A stretch of 64,000 bases of DNA from Myxococcales bacterium (GCA_020633295.1 JACKDW010000006.1:310001-374000), one strand, 5' to 3'. Counted from the stretch's first letter, positions 25,840 through 34,632 are shown. Notes: a model not told the origin generated them from the letters alone. Translations and numbers: made by a program.

Positions 25840-26637
25840 CTACTCCGGCGCGCGGTCCGGCGTCACCGCGCTCGGCATGATCTGTCGCGTCGGTTGCTGC
25901 TCGGCGCCCAGACCGACGCGACGCGCGTGAGCTTCGTAGGCGTAGTAGCGGCGCAGCACCGCCTTGACATAGCGCCGCACGCCGGGATGGGGCGGTACCC
26001 CGCCGTACTTCTTGACCGCGCCCGCCCCTGAAAAATACCCCGCGAGCACCAAGACCATGTCGCCGTTGAAGTTGTTGGCCAGCAGCCGCAGGTACTTGCT
26101 GCCGCCGTAGATGTTCTGCATGGGGTCGAAGGGCTGCGCGACGCCGAGGTAGCGCGCGGTCGCCGGCATGAGCTGCATCAACCCCATCGCGCCGACGTGG
26201 CTGACGGCGTCGGGGTTGTAGCGGCTCTCGGTGTGGATCACGGCGCGGATCAGCGCCTCGGGGAGCTGGTAGCGCTGCGCGGCGCCGGCGATGAACACGT
26301 CGTAGCGGTGGATGTCGCCGACGACGTCGGCGAGCGGACCGGCGCCCGAGCGCGGCTCGACGCGCTCGTCGCTGGTGCCGGCCGGCGCCGCGACGTCACG
26401 GGCCAGGCGTTCGCCGCCGCTCCCGGGGACGGCGGGCGCGGGCTTCCACGGGTCCTCGGACGCGCGCTCGACGTTGGTGACGTGCACGATCCCCTGCGCG
26501 TCGACGAACCGCTGGTAGGTCGCCGGGCTCGCGCCTGCGGACGCCGGCACCAGCAGCCCGACGAGCAGCGCCCCGATCCCGAGCGCCCCGGCGCGACCGC
26601 GACGGACCCCAGCCCGTGTGCTCCCTCGAGTCGTCAT
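25840..26637 (-). CDS. Lytic transglycosylase, SLT family, with N-terminal DUF4124-like segment
   Basis: 265 residues from ATG 26637; the frame is open for another 35 codons upstream, but those are Arg/Ala-rich and lack a signal. The N-terminus is a signal peptide (LGIGALLVGLLVPASAGA). YQRFVDAQGIVHVTNVE matches the short DUF4124-like motif often attached to such enzymes. The catalytic domain has the Glu in VIHTESRYNPDAVS, then GAMGLMQLMPATARYLG and the C-terminal VLAGYFSGAGAVKKYGG. It cleaves peptidoglycan glycan strands in the periplasm for remodelling. Confidence 0.92.
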   Translation of the reverse strand: MTTRGSTRAGVRRGRAGALGIGALLVGLLVPASAGASPATYQRFVDAQGIVHVTNVERASEDPWKPAPAVPGSGGERLARDVAAPAGTSDERVEPRSGAGPLADVVGDIHRYDVFIAGAAQRYQLPEALIRAVIHTESRYNPDAVSHVGAMGLMQLMPATARYLGVAQPFDPMQNIYGGSKYLRLLANNFNGDMVLVLAGYFSGAGAVKKYGGVPPHPGVRRYVKAVLRRYYAYEAHARRVGLGAEQQPTRQIMPSAVTPDRAPE

Positions 26638-26696
26638 CACGCCGGCCCTGCGCAGATTGTACCCCCTCGCGCGCTCACGAGCCGCGCGCCCGCGTC

Positions 26697-26720
26697 CGCG
26701 GGCTGCTACCCTGGCCCGCG
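26697..26720 (+). promoter_or_regulatory. Inverted repeat with TACCCT in the loop, upstream of nadB
   Basis: CGCGGGC (26697-26703) and GCCCGCG (26714-26720) flank a 10-nt loop containing TACCCT (26707-26712). The hexamer lies 17 nt before the nadB ATG. In such GC-rich DNA a 7-bp repeat may be chance. Confidence 0.3.
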
Positions 26721-26728
26721 CGCACCGC

Positions 26729-28345
26729 ATGAAGACGAACACCCCCGTTCACCGATGCCAATACCTGGTGCTGGGCAGCGGCCTGGCTGGTCTGTACTTC
26801 GCGCTCGAGGTCGCCGACCGCGGCACCGTCACCGTGCTCACCAAGCATCGGCGCGAGTCGTCCAACACGCGCTGGGCCCAGGGCGGCATCTCGGCGGTGT
26901 TCGCCGACGATGACTCGCTCTCGAAGCACCTCGATGACACGCTGGTCGTCGGCGCCGGGCTATGCGATCGGGACATGGTCGAGCACGCCGTGGCCCGCGG
27001 GCCTGGGCTCGTCCGTCGACTCGCCGATCGCTACGGCGTGCGCTTCGATCGCACGAGCGACGCGAAGGACGCGCCCTTCGAGCTGGGGCGCGAGGGCGGC
27101 CACACGCGCCGCCGCGTGGTGCACTACCGCGACATGACCGGCGCCGAGGTCGAGCGCGCGCTCATCGAGGCCGCGCAGGCGCACCCCAACATCACCATGC
27201 TCGAGCACCACATGGTCATCGACCTGCTCAGCTGGACCAAGGTCGACGGCACCCGCGGCTGCTTCGGCGCCTACGTGCTCGACATCGAGCGCGACCAGGT
27301 CGAGGCCCATATCGCGCCGCTCACCGTCCTGGCGACCGGGGGCGCCGGCCGCGTGTACCGCTACACCAGCAACCCGCCGGTCGCGACGGGCGACGGCGTG
27401 GCCATGGCGTACCGCATCGGCGCCTCGGTTTCGAACCTCGAGTTCATGCAGTTCCACCCGACCTGCCTGCACCACCCGGGCGCGAACACCTTCCTGATCT
27501 CGGAGGCGCTGCGGGGCGAAGGCGGGATCCTGCGCAAGAAGGGCGGCGCCGAGCTCATGAAGGACCGCCACCCCATGGGCAGCCTGGCGCCGCGCGACAT
27601 CGTGGCGCGGGAGATCGACGCAGAGCTCAAGCGCTCCGGCGAGCGCTGCGTGTGGCTCGACATGACGCACCTCGACGGCGAGTTCATCGTCCGCCGCTTC
27701 CCGGGCATCCACGCCCGGCTGACGAGCCTGTCGATCGACATGCGCCGCGAGCCCATCCCGGTCGTCCCCGCCGCCCATTACATGTGCGGCGGCGTGGTCG
27801 TCGATCGCTACGGGCGCACCGAGATCCCCGGGCTGATGGCGATCGGCGAGGTCGCCATGAGCGGCCTGCACGGCGCCTGTCGCCTCGCCTCGAACAGCCT
27901 GCTCGAGGCCGTGGTCCTGGCCTCCGGCGCCGCCGAGGTCTGTGACGACTTCGGGCGCGGGCCGCCCGATACGGTCTCCCCGTGGAACGAGGGCAACGCG
28001 GTCGACTCCGACGAGGCGGTCATGGTCAGCGCGAACTGGGAGGAAGTCCGCGGGCTCATGTGGAACTTCGTCGGCATCGTGCGCTCGAGCAAACGCCTCG
28101 AGCGCGCGCGTCGTCGCATCGAGCTGATCCGGGAGGAGATCCTCGAGTACTACTGGCGCTTTCGCATCACGCGGGACGTGCTCGAGCTGCGCAACATCTC
28201 GCTCGTCGGTCACCTGATCATCGAGTGCGCCAGGCGTCGTCGCGAGAGCCGCGGGCTGCACTACACCCTCGACCACGAGGCGACGCGGGAGCACTTCGCC
28301 AAGAACACGGTCATGGACAAGTACTCCGGGCCGCGGAGCCGTTGA
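26729..28345 (+). CDS. nadB: L-aspartate oxidase
   Basis: 538 residues from ATG 26729. It is a flavoprotein of the succinate dehydrogenase/fumarate reductase superfamily. The dinucleotide-binding GSGLAG is at 16-21. NTRWAQGGISAVF is the NadB-specific segment after the FAD site, and HPTCLHHPGANTFLISEALRGEGG, the Arg in LAPRDIVAREID, and HYMCGGVVVDRYGRT are further conserved blocks. It oxidises L-aspartate to iminoaspartate, the first step of de novo NAD synthesis. No nadA or nadC is adjacent. It is divergent from the transglycosylase gene, and their upstream regions overlap. Confidence 0.95.
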   Translation: MKTNTPVHRCQYLVLGSGLAGLYFALEVADRGTVTVLTKHRRESSNTRWAQGGISAVFADDDSLSKHLDDTLVVGAGLCDRDMVEHAVARGPGLVRRLADRYGVRFDRTSDAKDAPFELGREGGHTRRRVVHYRDMTGAEVERALIEAAQAHPNITMLEHHMVIDLLSWTKVDGTRGCFGAYVLDIERDQVEAHIAPLTVLATGGAGRVYRYTSNPPVATGDGVAMAYRIGASVSNLEFMQFHPTCLHHPGANTFLISEALRGEGGILRKKGGAELMKDRHPMGSLAPRDIVAREIDAELKRSGERCVWLDMTHLDGEFIVRRFPGIHARLTSLSIDMRREPIPVVPAAHYMCGGVVVDRYGRTEIPGLMAIGEVAMSGLHGACRLASNSLLEAVVLASGAAEVCDDFGRGPPDTVSPWNEGNAVDSDEAVMVSANWEEVRGLMWNFVGIVRSSKRLERARRRIELIREEILEYYWRFRITRDVLELRNISLVGHLIIECARRRRESRGLHYTLDHEATREHFAKNTVMDKYSGPRSR

Positions 28346-28355
28346 TCGCCCCGTC

Positions 28356-29021
28356 ATGATCCCGATGAACGTCATCACGCACGCCCGGCGCTGGGCGCTC
28401 GCTACGCTCGCGGTCGCGCTGCTCAGCGGCTGCGCGGGCAAGATTCGCAGCCCCGAGGCGCTGCGCTCGCGCTACGCCGACGCGCTCCGGCGCGACGACC
28501 CGGAGGCCGCCTACGCGCTGCTCGCCCCGGAGGTGCGCGAGACGACGCCGTACGAGGAATTTCGCGAGCGCTGGAAGGCCCAGGCGACCGAGCGCGCCCA
28601 GATCCTCGAGTCCATGGACGGCGCGGGCAAGCGCGAGCAGACCGCGGTCCACGGCGGCGAGACCGTCCACGAGGGCGACGCGATCCTGCGCTGGGTCAAG
28701 GTCGACGGCGGCTACCAGATCGTCGACGGGCTGCCGGGCATGCCGAACATGTCGACGCCGGCGGCGTCCATCCGTTCGCTGGTCGCGGCGATCCGGGCCT
28801 CTGACGTGAGCGTGTTGACGCTGCTGCTCGGCGAAGACCTGACCACGATCGTCCACAACGAGTGGAAGCGACGCGCGGATACGCTGGAGGCGCTCGTACG
28901 AAAACCTGGGGCAATTGAATACACGCCCGATATGCGGCGCGCCCTGCTCCGCTACGAACCGGGCCGCGCACTGACACTAGAGCAGAGCGAGTACGGCTGG
29001 AAAATCATCTCGATTCAGTGA
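28356..29021 (+). CDS. Lipoprotein of unknown function
   Basis: 221 residues from ATG 28356 (a second ATG follows three codons later). The signal ends in LLSGC, a clear lipobox. The mature part resembles a ketosteroid-isomerase/DUF4878-like fold in its opening (RYADALRRDDPEAAYALLAPEVRE) followed by a helical C-terminal half. The segment DTLEALVRKPGAIEYTPDMR has no known match. It lies 10 nt after nadB and is probably cotranscribed with it, though no functional link is evident. Confidence 0.75.
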   Translation: MIPMNVITHARRWALATLAVALLSGCAGKIRSPEALRSRYADALRRDDPEAAYALLAPEVRETTPYEEFRERWKAQATERAQILESMDGAGKREQTAVHGGETVHEGDAILRWVKVDGGYQIVDGLPGMPNMSTPAASIRSLVAAIRASDVSVLTLLLGEDLTTIVHNEWKRRADTLEALVRKPGAIEYTPDMRRALLRYEPGRALTLEQSEYGWKIISIQ

Positions 29022-29364
29022 CAATTCCCGCGTTTTAGTCCGGAATTCGCGCGATGGCGAATTTCTTGCGCGACGATATACACTGATAGATGGCGGCTTC
29101 GTGTCCGCTTTGAGCGAAGGCGAATTTTTTTCGTGACATCGCCGCGTTTTCGCGCGGACGAATCGTGAGCATTCGCCGCAGTTCCATGCCTGGATCTTCG
29201 CGACTTCCCTGCTAATTCCTGCAAAACGGCGTTACCCAGTTTGTACCACGGTTCCCTACCCTGGTTCGCGAACGGGAACTGCGCGTGAGACGCGACCCGC
29301 GCGGTTGCGCACATGCGCTCAAAAACGCACAATAAGCGCCGTCGAGTGGAAGAGAGAAGATCCG
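29022..29364. other. 343-bp AT-richer leader region of carD
   Basis: The base composition is clearly less GC-rich than the surroundings. A short CTTCG/CGAAG stem followed by seven T (29097-29131) may terminate the nadB-lipoprotein transcript. CGATATACACT lies at 29074-29084 and could be a promoter element. Several GCGAATTT words recur (29057, 29120). AGAGAGAAG just upstream of 29365 is the ribosome site of carD. No gene is supported. Confidence 0.5.
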
Positions 29365-29862
29365 ATGCAGATGGATGCGAGTTTCACGGTTGGAGATAAG
29401 GTCGTCTACCCCACGCACGGTGTCGCCGATGTTGTCGCCCTCGAGGACAAGAAGATCGGCAACATGGCGATGGCCTTCTACCACCTGCACGTCGTTGAGA
29501 GCGGACTCAAGATCATCGTCCCCGTCGCCAAGGCCCAGGAGAACGGGATGCGTCACGTAGCCTCGCAAGAGGCGATCGACGAGCTGTTCAGCCTGCTCCG
29601 CGACCACAACGTCGAGCACGACCGGCAGACCTGGAACCGGCGCTACCGCGGCTTCATGGAGAAGATCCGCACCGGCTCCCTGTTCGAGGTCGGCCAGGTG
29701 TTCCGCGATCTCTCCCTCCTCAAGAACCACAAGACCCTATCTCACGGCGAGCGGCAGATGTTGAACACAGCGCGGAATCTCGTCATCCGCGAGCTCAGCA
29801 CCGCGCGCAAGGCCCCTGAGTCAGAGGTTGCCGCCGAGCTCGACTCCATGTTTAAGAACTGA
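29365..29862 (+). CDS. carD: CarD/CdnL-type RNA polymerase-binding transcription regulator
   Basis: 165 residues, close to the 164 of Myxococcus CdnL. ATG 29365 has AGAGAGAAG upstream. The N-terminal RNA-polymerase-interacting domain is seen in FTVGDKVVYPTHGVADVVAL and GLKIIVPVAKAQENGMR. The C-terminal helical DNA-binding domain includes WNRRYRGFMEKIRTGSLFEVGQVFRDL and LSHGERQMLNTARNLV. CdnL proteins stabilise open promoter complexes at rRNA and other promoters. The gene is followed after one base by a macro-domain gene, so the two are very likely cotranscribed. Confidence 0.95.
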   Translation: MQMDASFTVGDKVVYPTHGVADVVALEDKKIGNMAMAFYHLHVVESGLKIIVPVAKAQENGMRHVASQEAIDELFSLLRDHNVEHDRQTWNRRYRGFMEKIRTGSLFEVGQVFRDLSLLKNHKTLSHGERQMLNTARNLVIRELSTARKAPESEVAAELDSMFKN

Positions 29863-29863
29863 C

Positions 29864-30391
29864 GTGGCAGCCGACCCGAACGACAATATCGAGATCCAGA
29901 TCTGCACGATCCCCTGGGATCAAGTTGAAGTTGACGCGTTCGTCGTCCCGAGCAACTCGCACGGACGCATGACGCACTTCCCGGCGCTGAAGATCAAGAA
30001 CCTCGCCGGTCCGAATATCGAGGACGAACTCCAGGGCCACACGCCGCTCGCCATCGGCGCCGCGCTCGTGACCCGCGCTGGCAGGATGCGCGCTCGACAT
30101 CTCATCCACGCGCCGAACACCGATGAGCCCGGCGGGAAGGTCCAGGTAGAGGACGTCCTGCGCGCGACCGCGGCGGTGCTCGTCGCTTGCCAGGTCAAGG
30201 GGCTCTCGAGCGTCGCTATCCCGCTCATGGGCGCCTTCGATCGCGGGATCCCGGCCGAGGAGGCCGCCCGCGCCATCCACAGCGAGCTGAAGTCCTATCG
30301 CGGCGATCGCCACATCAAGGTCTACTTGATGGCGAAGGACAAGAACGACATCGAGGTGTTCGAGATGGCGATGCAGGGCGGGCTCCCGTAG
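29864..30391 (+). CDS. Macro-domain protein
   Basis: 175 residues from GTG 29864, starting immediately after the carD stop. The macro-domain fold is visible: IEIQICTIPWDQVEVDAFVVPSN (first strands), a Gly/Ala-rich nucleotide loop (GAALVTRAGRMRARHLIHAPN) and SSVAIPLMGAFDRGIPAEEAARAI, the second loop that grips ADP-ribose. The Asn that usually hydrolyses ADP-ribose esters is in the NSHGRMTH region, where the typical NAAN is altered. It probably binds or removes ADP-ribose. Its coupling to a CdnL gene suggests a role in transcription or stress. Confidence 0.85.
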   Translation: MAADPNDNIEIQICTIPWDQVEVDAFVVPSNSHGRMTHFPALKIKNLAGPNIEDELQGHTPLAIGAALVTRAGRMRARHLIHAPNTDEPGGKVQVEDVLRATAAVLVACQVKGLSSVAIPLMGAFDRGIPAEEAARAIHSELKSYRGDRHIKVYLMAKDKNDIEVFEMAMQGGLP

Positions 30392-30435
30392 CGCGACGCC
30401 ACGCCGCCCGCGAACACACCGCTCCCGAACGACCG

Positions 30436-30696
30436 GTGAGCAGCGAAGTTGACATGGAGGTCGACGCGCGAGACGAGACGCGCGAGCCGGCGGGCCACCC
30501 GCTCCGGCGCGCGCTCGTCGTCGCCAGTGTGCTGCTCCCACTCTCGCTCGCGCTCCCGCTGCTCGTCTCCCTGCGCCCCGCTTTGGACGCGGCGACGGGG
30601 GATACGTCGCTCGCGGTGACGCTCGCGGTCACGGTCGTGCTCGTCGCCGCCGCCGCGCTCTCGCTCGCGTCTGGAACGCAGGAGCGCGCGAGGTGA
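30436..30696 (+). CDS. Small two-helix membrane protein
   Basis: 86 residues from GTG 30436 (an ATG at 30454 is an alternative start). An acidic N-terminal segment precedes two membrane spans (ALVVASVLLPLSLALPLLVSL and SLAVTLAVTVVLVAAAALSL) and a basic tail. It overlaps the next gene by 4 nt (GTGA), so both are probably made together. I recognise no family. Confidence 0.6.
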   Translation: MSSEVDMEVDARDETREPAGHPLRRALVVASVLLPLSLALPLLVSLRPALDAATGDTSLAVTLAVTVVLVAAAALSLASGTQERAR

Positions 30697-32216
30697 GGCG
30701 ACGCGCAGCGGCGCGGATCGTGGGCGGCGCGCTGCTCACCCTGACGGCCTGCGGCGCGCCCGAGCCCGACGACGCGCTCACGACGTCTCCACGGATCGTC
30801 GAGTTCTCGCCCGAGCACACGGGCGCGCGCATCGAGCTCGTCAACCGCGGCGACGCGCGCGTCCAGCTGTCACAGTTCCGCGTTGACCCCAGGGACCCCG
30901 ACTGGGGCTCGTTCACGATCGAGAACGAGAGCAACCCGCGCAGCGTCGGGCCTGGCGAGCGCGTCAGCCTCGAGCTGCGCGTCCACGCGAAGAACTTCCT
31001 GCGACACGGTCACGGCGGCGCGCCCGATCGCTATCACCCCGCGCGCGCGTCCCTGCTGTTCTCGGCTGACGGACGTCCGCGACGCGTCGCGCTCGAGTTC
31101 TCGAGCCCCGAGGCGCTCGCGTGGCGCCCCGGCGCGCTCGCGCTGCGGCTCGCCGCGCTGGCGTGCCTGCTGCTCGCGCTCCTGGCCCTGGGACCATCTT
31201 CCCCTTCGCGGCCGAGCGGGGCCGATCCCCTCGACCGCGCCCGAGGATCCTCGCGCCGCGCCCGGCGCTGGCCCCTGTGGATCTCCGCAGCGCCGTTCGT
31301 CGCGCTGCTCGCTTTTGCTCCGCTCGGAGACGGGCTGTGCGGCGCGCTGCTCGACGCGTCGATCTCCCCGGCGGATATCGCCCAGTGTCGAGACGGCCGC
31401 GCGGGCCAACCGCTCGCGCTGCTGACCGGACCTGGATCGCTGCTCGTCGTGCTCGCCGCGATCGCGCTCGCCGCTGGCTCCACGCTCGGGGCGAGCGCGA
31501 GCGCGGAGGACAGACTCGATCGCCCGCGCGCCCGCGCGCTCGGGCTCCTCACGCTCTTTCCCGCGCTGCTCGCCCCTGCGTGCGCGCTCGCCAGCGCGGA
31601 CCTACACGCGCTGGCGCTCGCGCAGAACGGGGCGCTGCTCGACGCCAGCCCGCTCCCGCGCTGGAGCGCCTGGACCCAGCCCGTCGCGTTCGCGCTCGCG
31701 CTGCTCGCGAGCGCGGCCGTCACGGGCGCCGGTCCTGCGCGCTGGCTATCGCGCGCGGCGCTCTCCGTCCTCCTCGCGAGCGTATTCCTCGGCGGCTGGA
31801 CGATCCCCGGGGTCGCGGCGCACGGGGTCGACGCGCCGCGCGTCCTCGGCCTGCTCGCGCTCGCCTGCGCCGCGCTCGCGGCCCTCGCCACCTGGAGCCA
31901 CCGCGTCCACGCGCGATCGCTACGCGCGCTCGCCACGGGCGCGGCCGCGATCGTCGCGCTCGCGCTCGCGCTCTCGCTGCTGACTGTTCATACAGGTCCT
32001 GGAGTTCCTCTTCTACTGTCGCACGCGGCCGTGGTCGCGCTCGAGCTCGTCGCGCTCGCGGCCAAGGCGATCGCGGTGGCCTGGGCGCTCACGTGGATCG
32101 AGCGCGCGGCCGCCGGCTTCGGGACCCCGAGGTCGACGGCCGCCCGCGCGCTCACCTGGGCTCCCGCGCTCGCGCTGTTGAACCTGGCGCTCACGGCCCT
32201 CTCCTGGCGGCTGTAG
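30693..32216 (+). CDS. Lipoprotein-headed membrane protein with a degenerate NuoH-like domain
   Basis: 507 residues, GTG 30693. The N-terminus is a lipoprotein signal (LLTLTAC). Residues about 25-125 form an Ig-like/ASPM-type beta domain (RIVEFSPEHTGARIELVNRGDARV). From about 140 on the protein is membranous with about eight segments and aligns by eye with complex I subunit NuoH: LWISAAPFVALLAFAPLGDGL, SVLLASVFLGGWTIPG, and the end ALTWAPALALLNLALTAL. The charged quinone-site loop of real NuoH (the DQPEAEQEL region) is absent. It is therefore probably not a working proton-pumping subunit. The pairing with the small membrane protein upstream is unexplained. Confidence 0.65.
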   Translation: MRRRAAARIVGGALLTLTACGAPEPDDALTTSPRIVEFSPEHTGARIELVNRGDARVQLSQFRVDPRDPDWGSFTIENESNPRSVGPGERVSLELRVHAKNFLRHGHGGAPDRYHPARASLLFSADGRPRRVALEFSSPEALAWRPGALALRLAALACLLLALLALGPSSPSRPSGADPLDRARGSSRRARRWPLWISAAPFVALLAFAPLGDGLCGALLDASISPADIAQCRDGRAGQPLALLTGPGSLLVVLAAIALAAGSTLGASASAEDRLDRPRARALGLLTLFPALLAPACALASADLHALALAQNGALLDASPLPRWSAWTQPVAFALALLASAAVTGAGPARWLSRAALSVLLASVFLGGWTIPGVAAHGVDAPRVLGLLALACAALAALATWSHRVHARSLRALATGAAAIVALALALSLLTVHTGPGVPLLLSHAAVVALELVALAAKAIAVAWALTWIERAAAGFGTPRSTAARALTWAPALALLNLALTALSWRL

Positions 32217-32610
32217 CCGCGGGGCGATATTCAGCCGCTCGCAGGGCTCGACGAATCCCGCCGCGAGCGCTTGGCGCTCAAGCGTCGGGGACGCGGCGCC
32301 CACGCTCCACGCCGCCGGGGCGCGCGGTTTCTGCCGCGGCGCTCCAGGTGCGCGCGTCCCCTACCCGGGCGCGGTTCCACTCGACTTCGGCCGCCTGTCG
32401 GATCGGTCCTGTTCGCGCGCGGGTGCCAGCGCCCGACGATCAGCGCACGCCTCCGCGTGTTCGCGCGTGACGAGCCGTATCCGCTCACCACCGACCTGAC
32501 CTCTTCTTCACAACGCGCGGAGGCGTGCGCGTTCGAGCTCCACGACGCACGCGTTCGCGCTCGCGTCGCCACGCGCCGCGGTCGATCGTGCGATCATGTC
32601 ACGTCTCGTC

Positions 32611-32636
32611 AGCGCGCCTACAAAGCGCGCCTACAA
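32611..32636. repeat. 13-bp perfect tandem duplication
   Basis: AGCGCGCCTACAA occurs twice with no gap. It lies in non-coding DNA. Confidence 0.95.
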
Positions 32637-32870
32637 GCGGAACTCGCGTCGCGCCCTTCCGCCGCTCTCGGCCACCGAATATCATGGCAGAAGCATGTTC
32701 GCGGACAGCGCGCAAAATCGAGGCCGTGGCCAATCTCAGGGCGTGATGGTAGCGTGCCCTCGCGAGTTTCTCGACAATCGCTTGGCTCTGCGATCGTGTA
32801 TGCAGCTGCGAACCTCTCGCCTTCCGCCACCGGCGATCACGCCGCGCGCGACCTCCTTGGTTCGAGCCTC

Positions 32871-32892
32871 GCTTCGAACGTTGATTCGAAGC
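32871..32892. promoter_or_regulatory. 8-bp inverted repeat, operator candidate
   Basis: GCTTCGAA (32871-32878) and TTCGAAGC (32885-32892) flank a 6-bp spacer. A third TTCGA half-site lies just upstream (32861-32865). It lies about 125 bp upstream of the DUF4388 gene. Confidence 0.35.
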
Positions 32893-33016
32893 TCGCGTCC
32901 TCCTCAAGCACCCGGGCTGTCATGCGCTCCGCGCTCCGCGACCGACACGTCCGTTCACGCCGTTGGCCCGCGCGCCAACGCCTCGCACTCGTGATGCCAC
33001 CCAGGGAAGGCGGTTG

Positions 33017-33895
33017 ATGGCGACGACCATTGCGCAAATCGGTGGCTTCGAGCTCTGGGACATCCTCCAGCTGGCTCAGACGTCGCGGATGTCGATCAAG
33101 CTGTCGGTGGAGTCGCCCTACGGCACCGGCTCGATGTACTTCGAGCACGGGCACCTGCTGCACGCCGAGGCCGAGGACAAGATCGGGGATGAGGCCGTCA
33201 ACGTGATGCTGAGCTGGCGCGAGGGCAGCGTGTCGTCGTCGAAGCTCCCGGACAACACGCCCACGACCGTACGCAACAGCTCGATCAGCGCGCTGCTGCT
33301 CGAGCACGCGAGGCTCAGCGACGAGAGCGAACGCGACGCCGAGCGCGAGCGAAAGAAGGCCGCCCAGCAGCGCAAGAAACAGGAGCAGGCGCGGCGCAGC
33401 CAACCCCCGCCCGCGCCACCACCCGCACCACCACCGGCCCCGCCCCCGCGGGCCGAGCGACGACGGCCAGCACCACCGCCGACGCCGCCCCCGCAAGAAG
33501 AGGACAGCCTGATGGACCTTCAAGCCGTGAAAGCGATCCTGGAAGAGATCGACGAGAATCTCATGGGAGGGCTGCTCGGCGTTGACATCATCAGCCGGTC
33601 GACGAGCATGTCGATCGCCGGGATCAACTCGTCGCGCCACGCGTGCGCCCTGTTCAACAGGATGTACGAGGACCTGCAGACCGCGATGGCGTCGAAGGAG
33701 TCGCCCGCGAAGCACCTGCGCAAGCTGATCATCGAGGGCGAGAACAACACCTACATCTTCATCATCGAGATCGATAAGCGGCACCGCTGGGCGATGCTCG
33801 TCGACGGTAACCGCGCCGCGCTCGGGATGGTCCTCGCCATCGTCATCCCCGATTACCAGCCGCGGCTGGTCGACGCGCTGCAGCACTACGCGTAG
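33017..33895 (+). CDS. DUF4388 (PATAN)-roadblock-like signalling protein
   Basis: 292 residues from ATG 33017 (ribosome site AGGGAAGG). The N-terminal 95 residues are a DUF4388/PATAN-like domain (FELWDILQLAQTSRMSIKLSV and GSMYFEHGHLLHAEAED). A charged coiled-coil and a Pro/Ala-rich linker (about 100-160, with repeats of PAPPP) follow. The C-terminal 120 residues look like a roadblock/LC7 fold (LMGGLLGVDIISRSTSMSIAG, then RHRWAMLVDGNRAALGMVL). Roadblock proteins such as MglB regulate small Ras-like GTPases in myxobacterial polarity and motility. No GTPase gene is adjacent. Confidence 0.8.
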   Translation: MATTIAQIGGFELWDILQLAQTSRMSIKLSVESPYGTGSMYFEHGHLLHAEAEDKIGDEAVNVMLSWREGSVSSSKLPDNTPTTVRNSSISALLLEHARLSDESERDAERERKKAAQQRKKQEQARRSQPPPAPPPAPPPAPPPRAERRRPAPPPTPPPQEEDSLMDLQAVKAILEEIDENLMGGLLGVDIISRSTSMSIAGINSSRHACALFNRMYEDLQTAMASKESPAKHLRKLIIEGENNTYIFIIEIDKRHRWAMLVDGNRAALGMVLAIVIPDYQPRLVDALQHYA

Positions 33896-33898
33896 CGA

Positions 33899-33945
33899 GC
33901 GCGGCGCAGGCGGCCGTGAGGTCGCGGATCGCCGCGCGGGTTTTT
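33899..33945 (+). terminator. Rho-independent terminator after the DUF4388 gene
   Basis: GCGCGGCG (33899-33906) pairs with CGCCGCGC (33930-33937), followed by GGG and five T (33941-33945). The loop is long (23 nt), but the U-run supports termination. Confidence 0.5.
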
Positions 33946-33996
33946 AGCGCCCAGGCGTCGTGACGCGCCCCGCGTTTCGGGCTACGCCTCCGGGCG

Positions 33997-34611
33997 ATGG
34001 TCTACATCAGCAAGGTCTACACGAAGTTCGGCGACGGCGGCGACACGATGCTCGCCAGCGGCGACACGGTGTCGAAGGGCTCGCCGCGGGTCGCCGCCTA
34101 TGGCGAGGTCGACGAGCTGAACGCGACGATCGGCCTGGTCCGCCTCGAGCTCACCCGCGACCCCGCGGTCGAGAGCTCGCCCGCGCGGGCCGAGTTCGCC
34201 GCGCGCCTCGACCTGACCCTCGCGACGATCCAGCAGGAGCTGTTTGATCTCGGGGCCGAGCTGTCGGAGCCCGGCGCGGTCGCCGGCAAGGCCCGGCTGA
34301 AGATCGAGGACGGGGACATCGAGGCGCTCGAGCGGGAGATCGACCGGCTCAACGAGCGCCTCGAGCCGCTGCGATCCTTCGTGCTCCCGGGTGGCGGACC
34401 GGTCGGCGCGGCCGCTCACCTCGCGCGCACCGTCTGTCGCCGCGCCGAGCGCCACGCCGTAGCCCTCGTGCGAGAGCACAACGAGCCGATTCGCGGCCAG
34501 GCGCTGCGCTACCTCAACCGGCTCAGCGACTACCTCTTCGTCGTCGGCCGCGCCGCGTCCCACGAACTTGGCCACGCCGAGGTTTTGTGGGATCAGAGGC
34601 GTAAACGCTGA
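33997..34611 (+). CDS. pduO: ATP:cob(I)alamin adenosyltransferase, PduO type
   Basis: 204 residues from ATG 33997. All PduO hallmarks are present: YTKFGDGGDTMLASGD at the ATP site, VAAYGEVDELNATIG, LPGGGPVGAAAHLARTVCRRAER, and YLNRLSDYLFVVGR. It makes adenosylcobalamin from corrinoid and ATP, completing the route served by the btu genes at the left end of the window. A small protein gene follows 21 nt downstream. Confidence 0.95.
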   Translation: MVYISKVYTKFGDGGDTMLASGDTVSKGSPRVAAYGEVDELNATIGLVRLELTRDPAVESSPARAEFAARLDLTLATIQQELFDLGAELSEPGAVAGKARLKIEDGDIEALEREIDRLNERLEPLRSFVLPGGGPVGAAAHLARTVCRRAERHAVALVREHNEPIRGQALRYLNRLSDYLFVVGRAASHELGHAEVLWDQRRKR

Positions 34612-34632
34612 TTTGACCGTCACGGCGTGACA

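Larger units (their letters stand above)
32217..33016. other. 800-bp intergenic region
   Basis: No gene is supported on either strand. Its open frames are Arg/Ser-rich with no ribosome site. The composition is less extreme than in the coding DNA around it from about 32480 onward. It contains a 13-bp tandem duplication (32611-32636), an inverted repeat at 32871-32892, and AGGGAAGGCGG before the gene at 33017. Confidence 0.5.

Noticed and set aside
26618..26728. Upstream extension of nadB by 37 codons
   Set aside because: The extension is Arg/Ala/Pro-rich and would cross the divergent promoter region. NadB proteins begin close to the FAD motif, which fits ATG 26729.
32217..33016. Open frames between the NuoH-like and DUF4388 genes
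   Set aside because: Arg/Ser-rich, on both strands, with no start signals or codon pattern typical of the neighbours.
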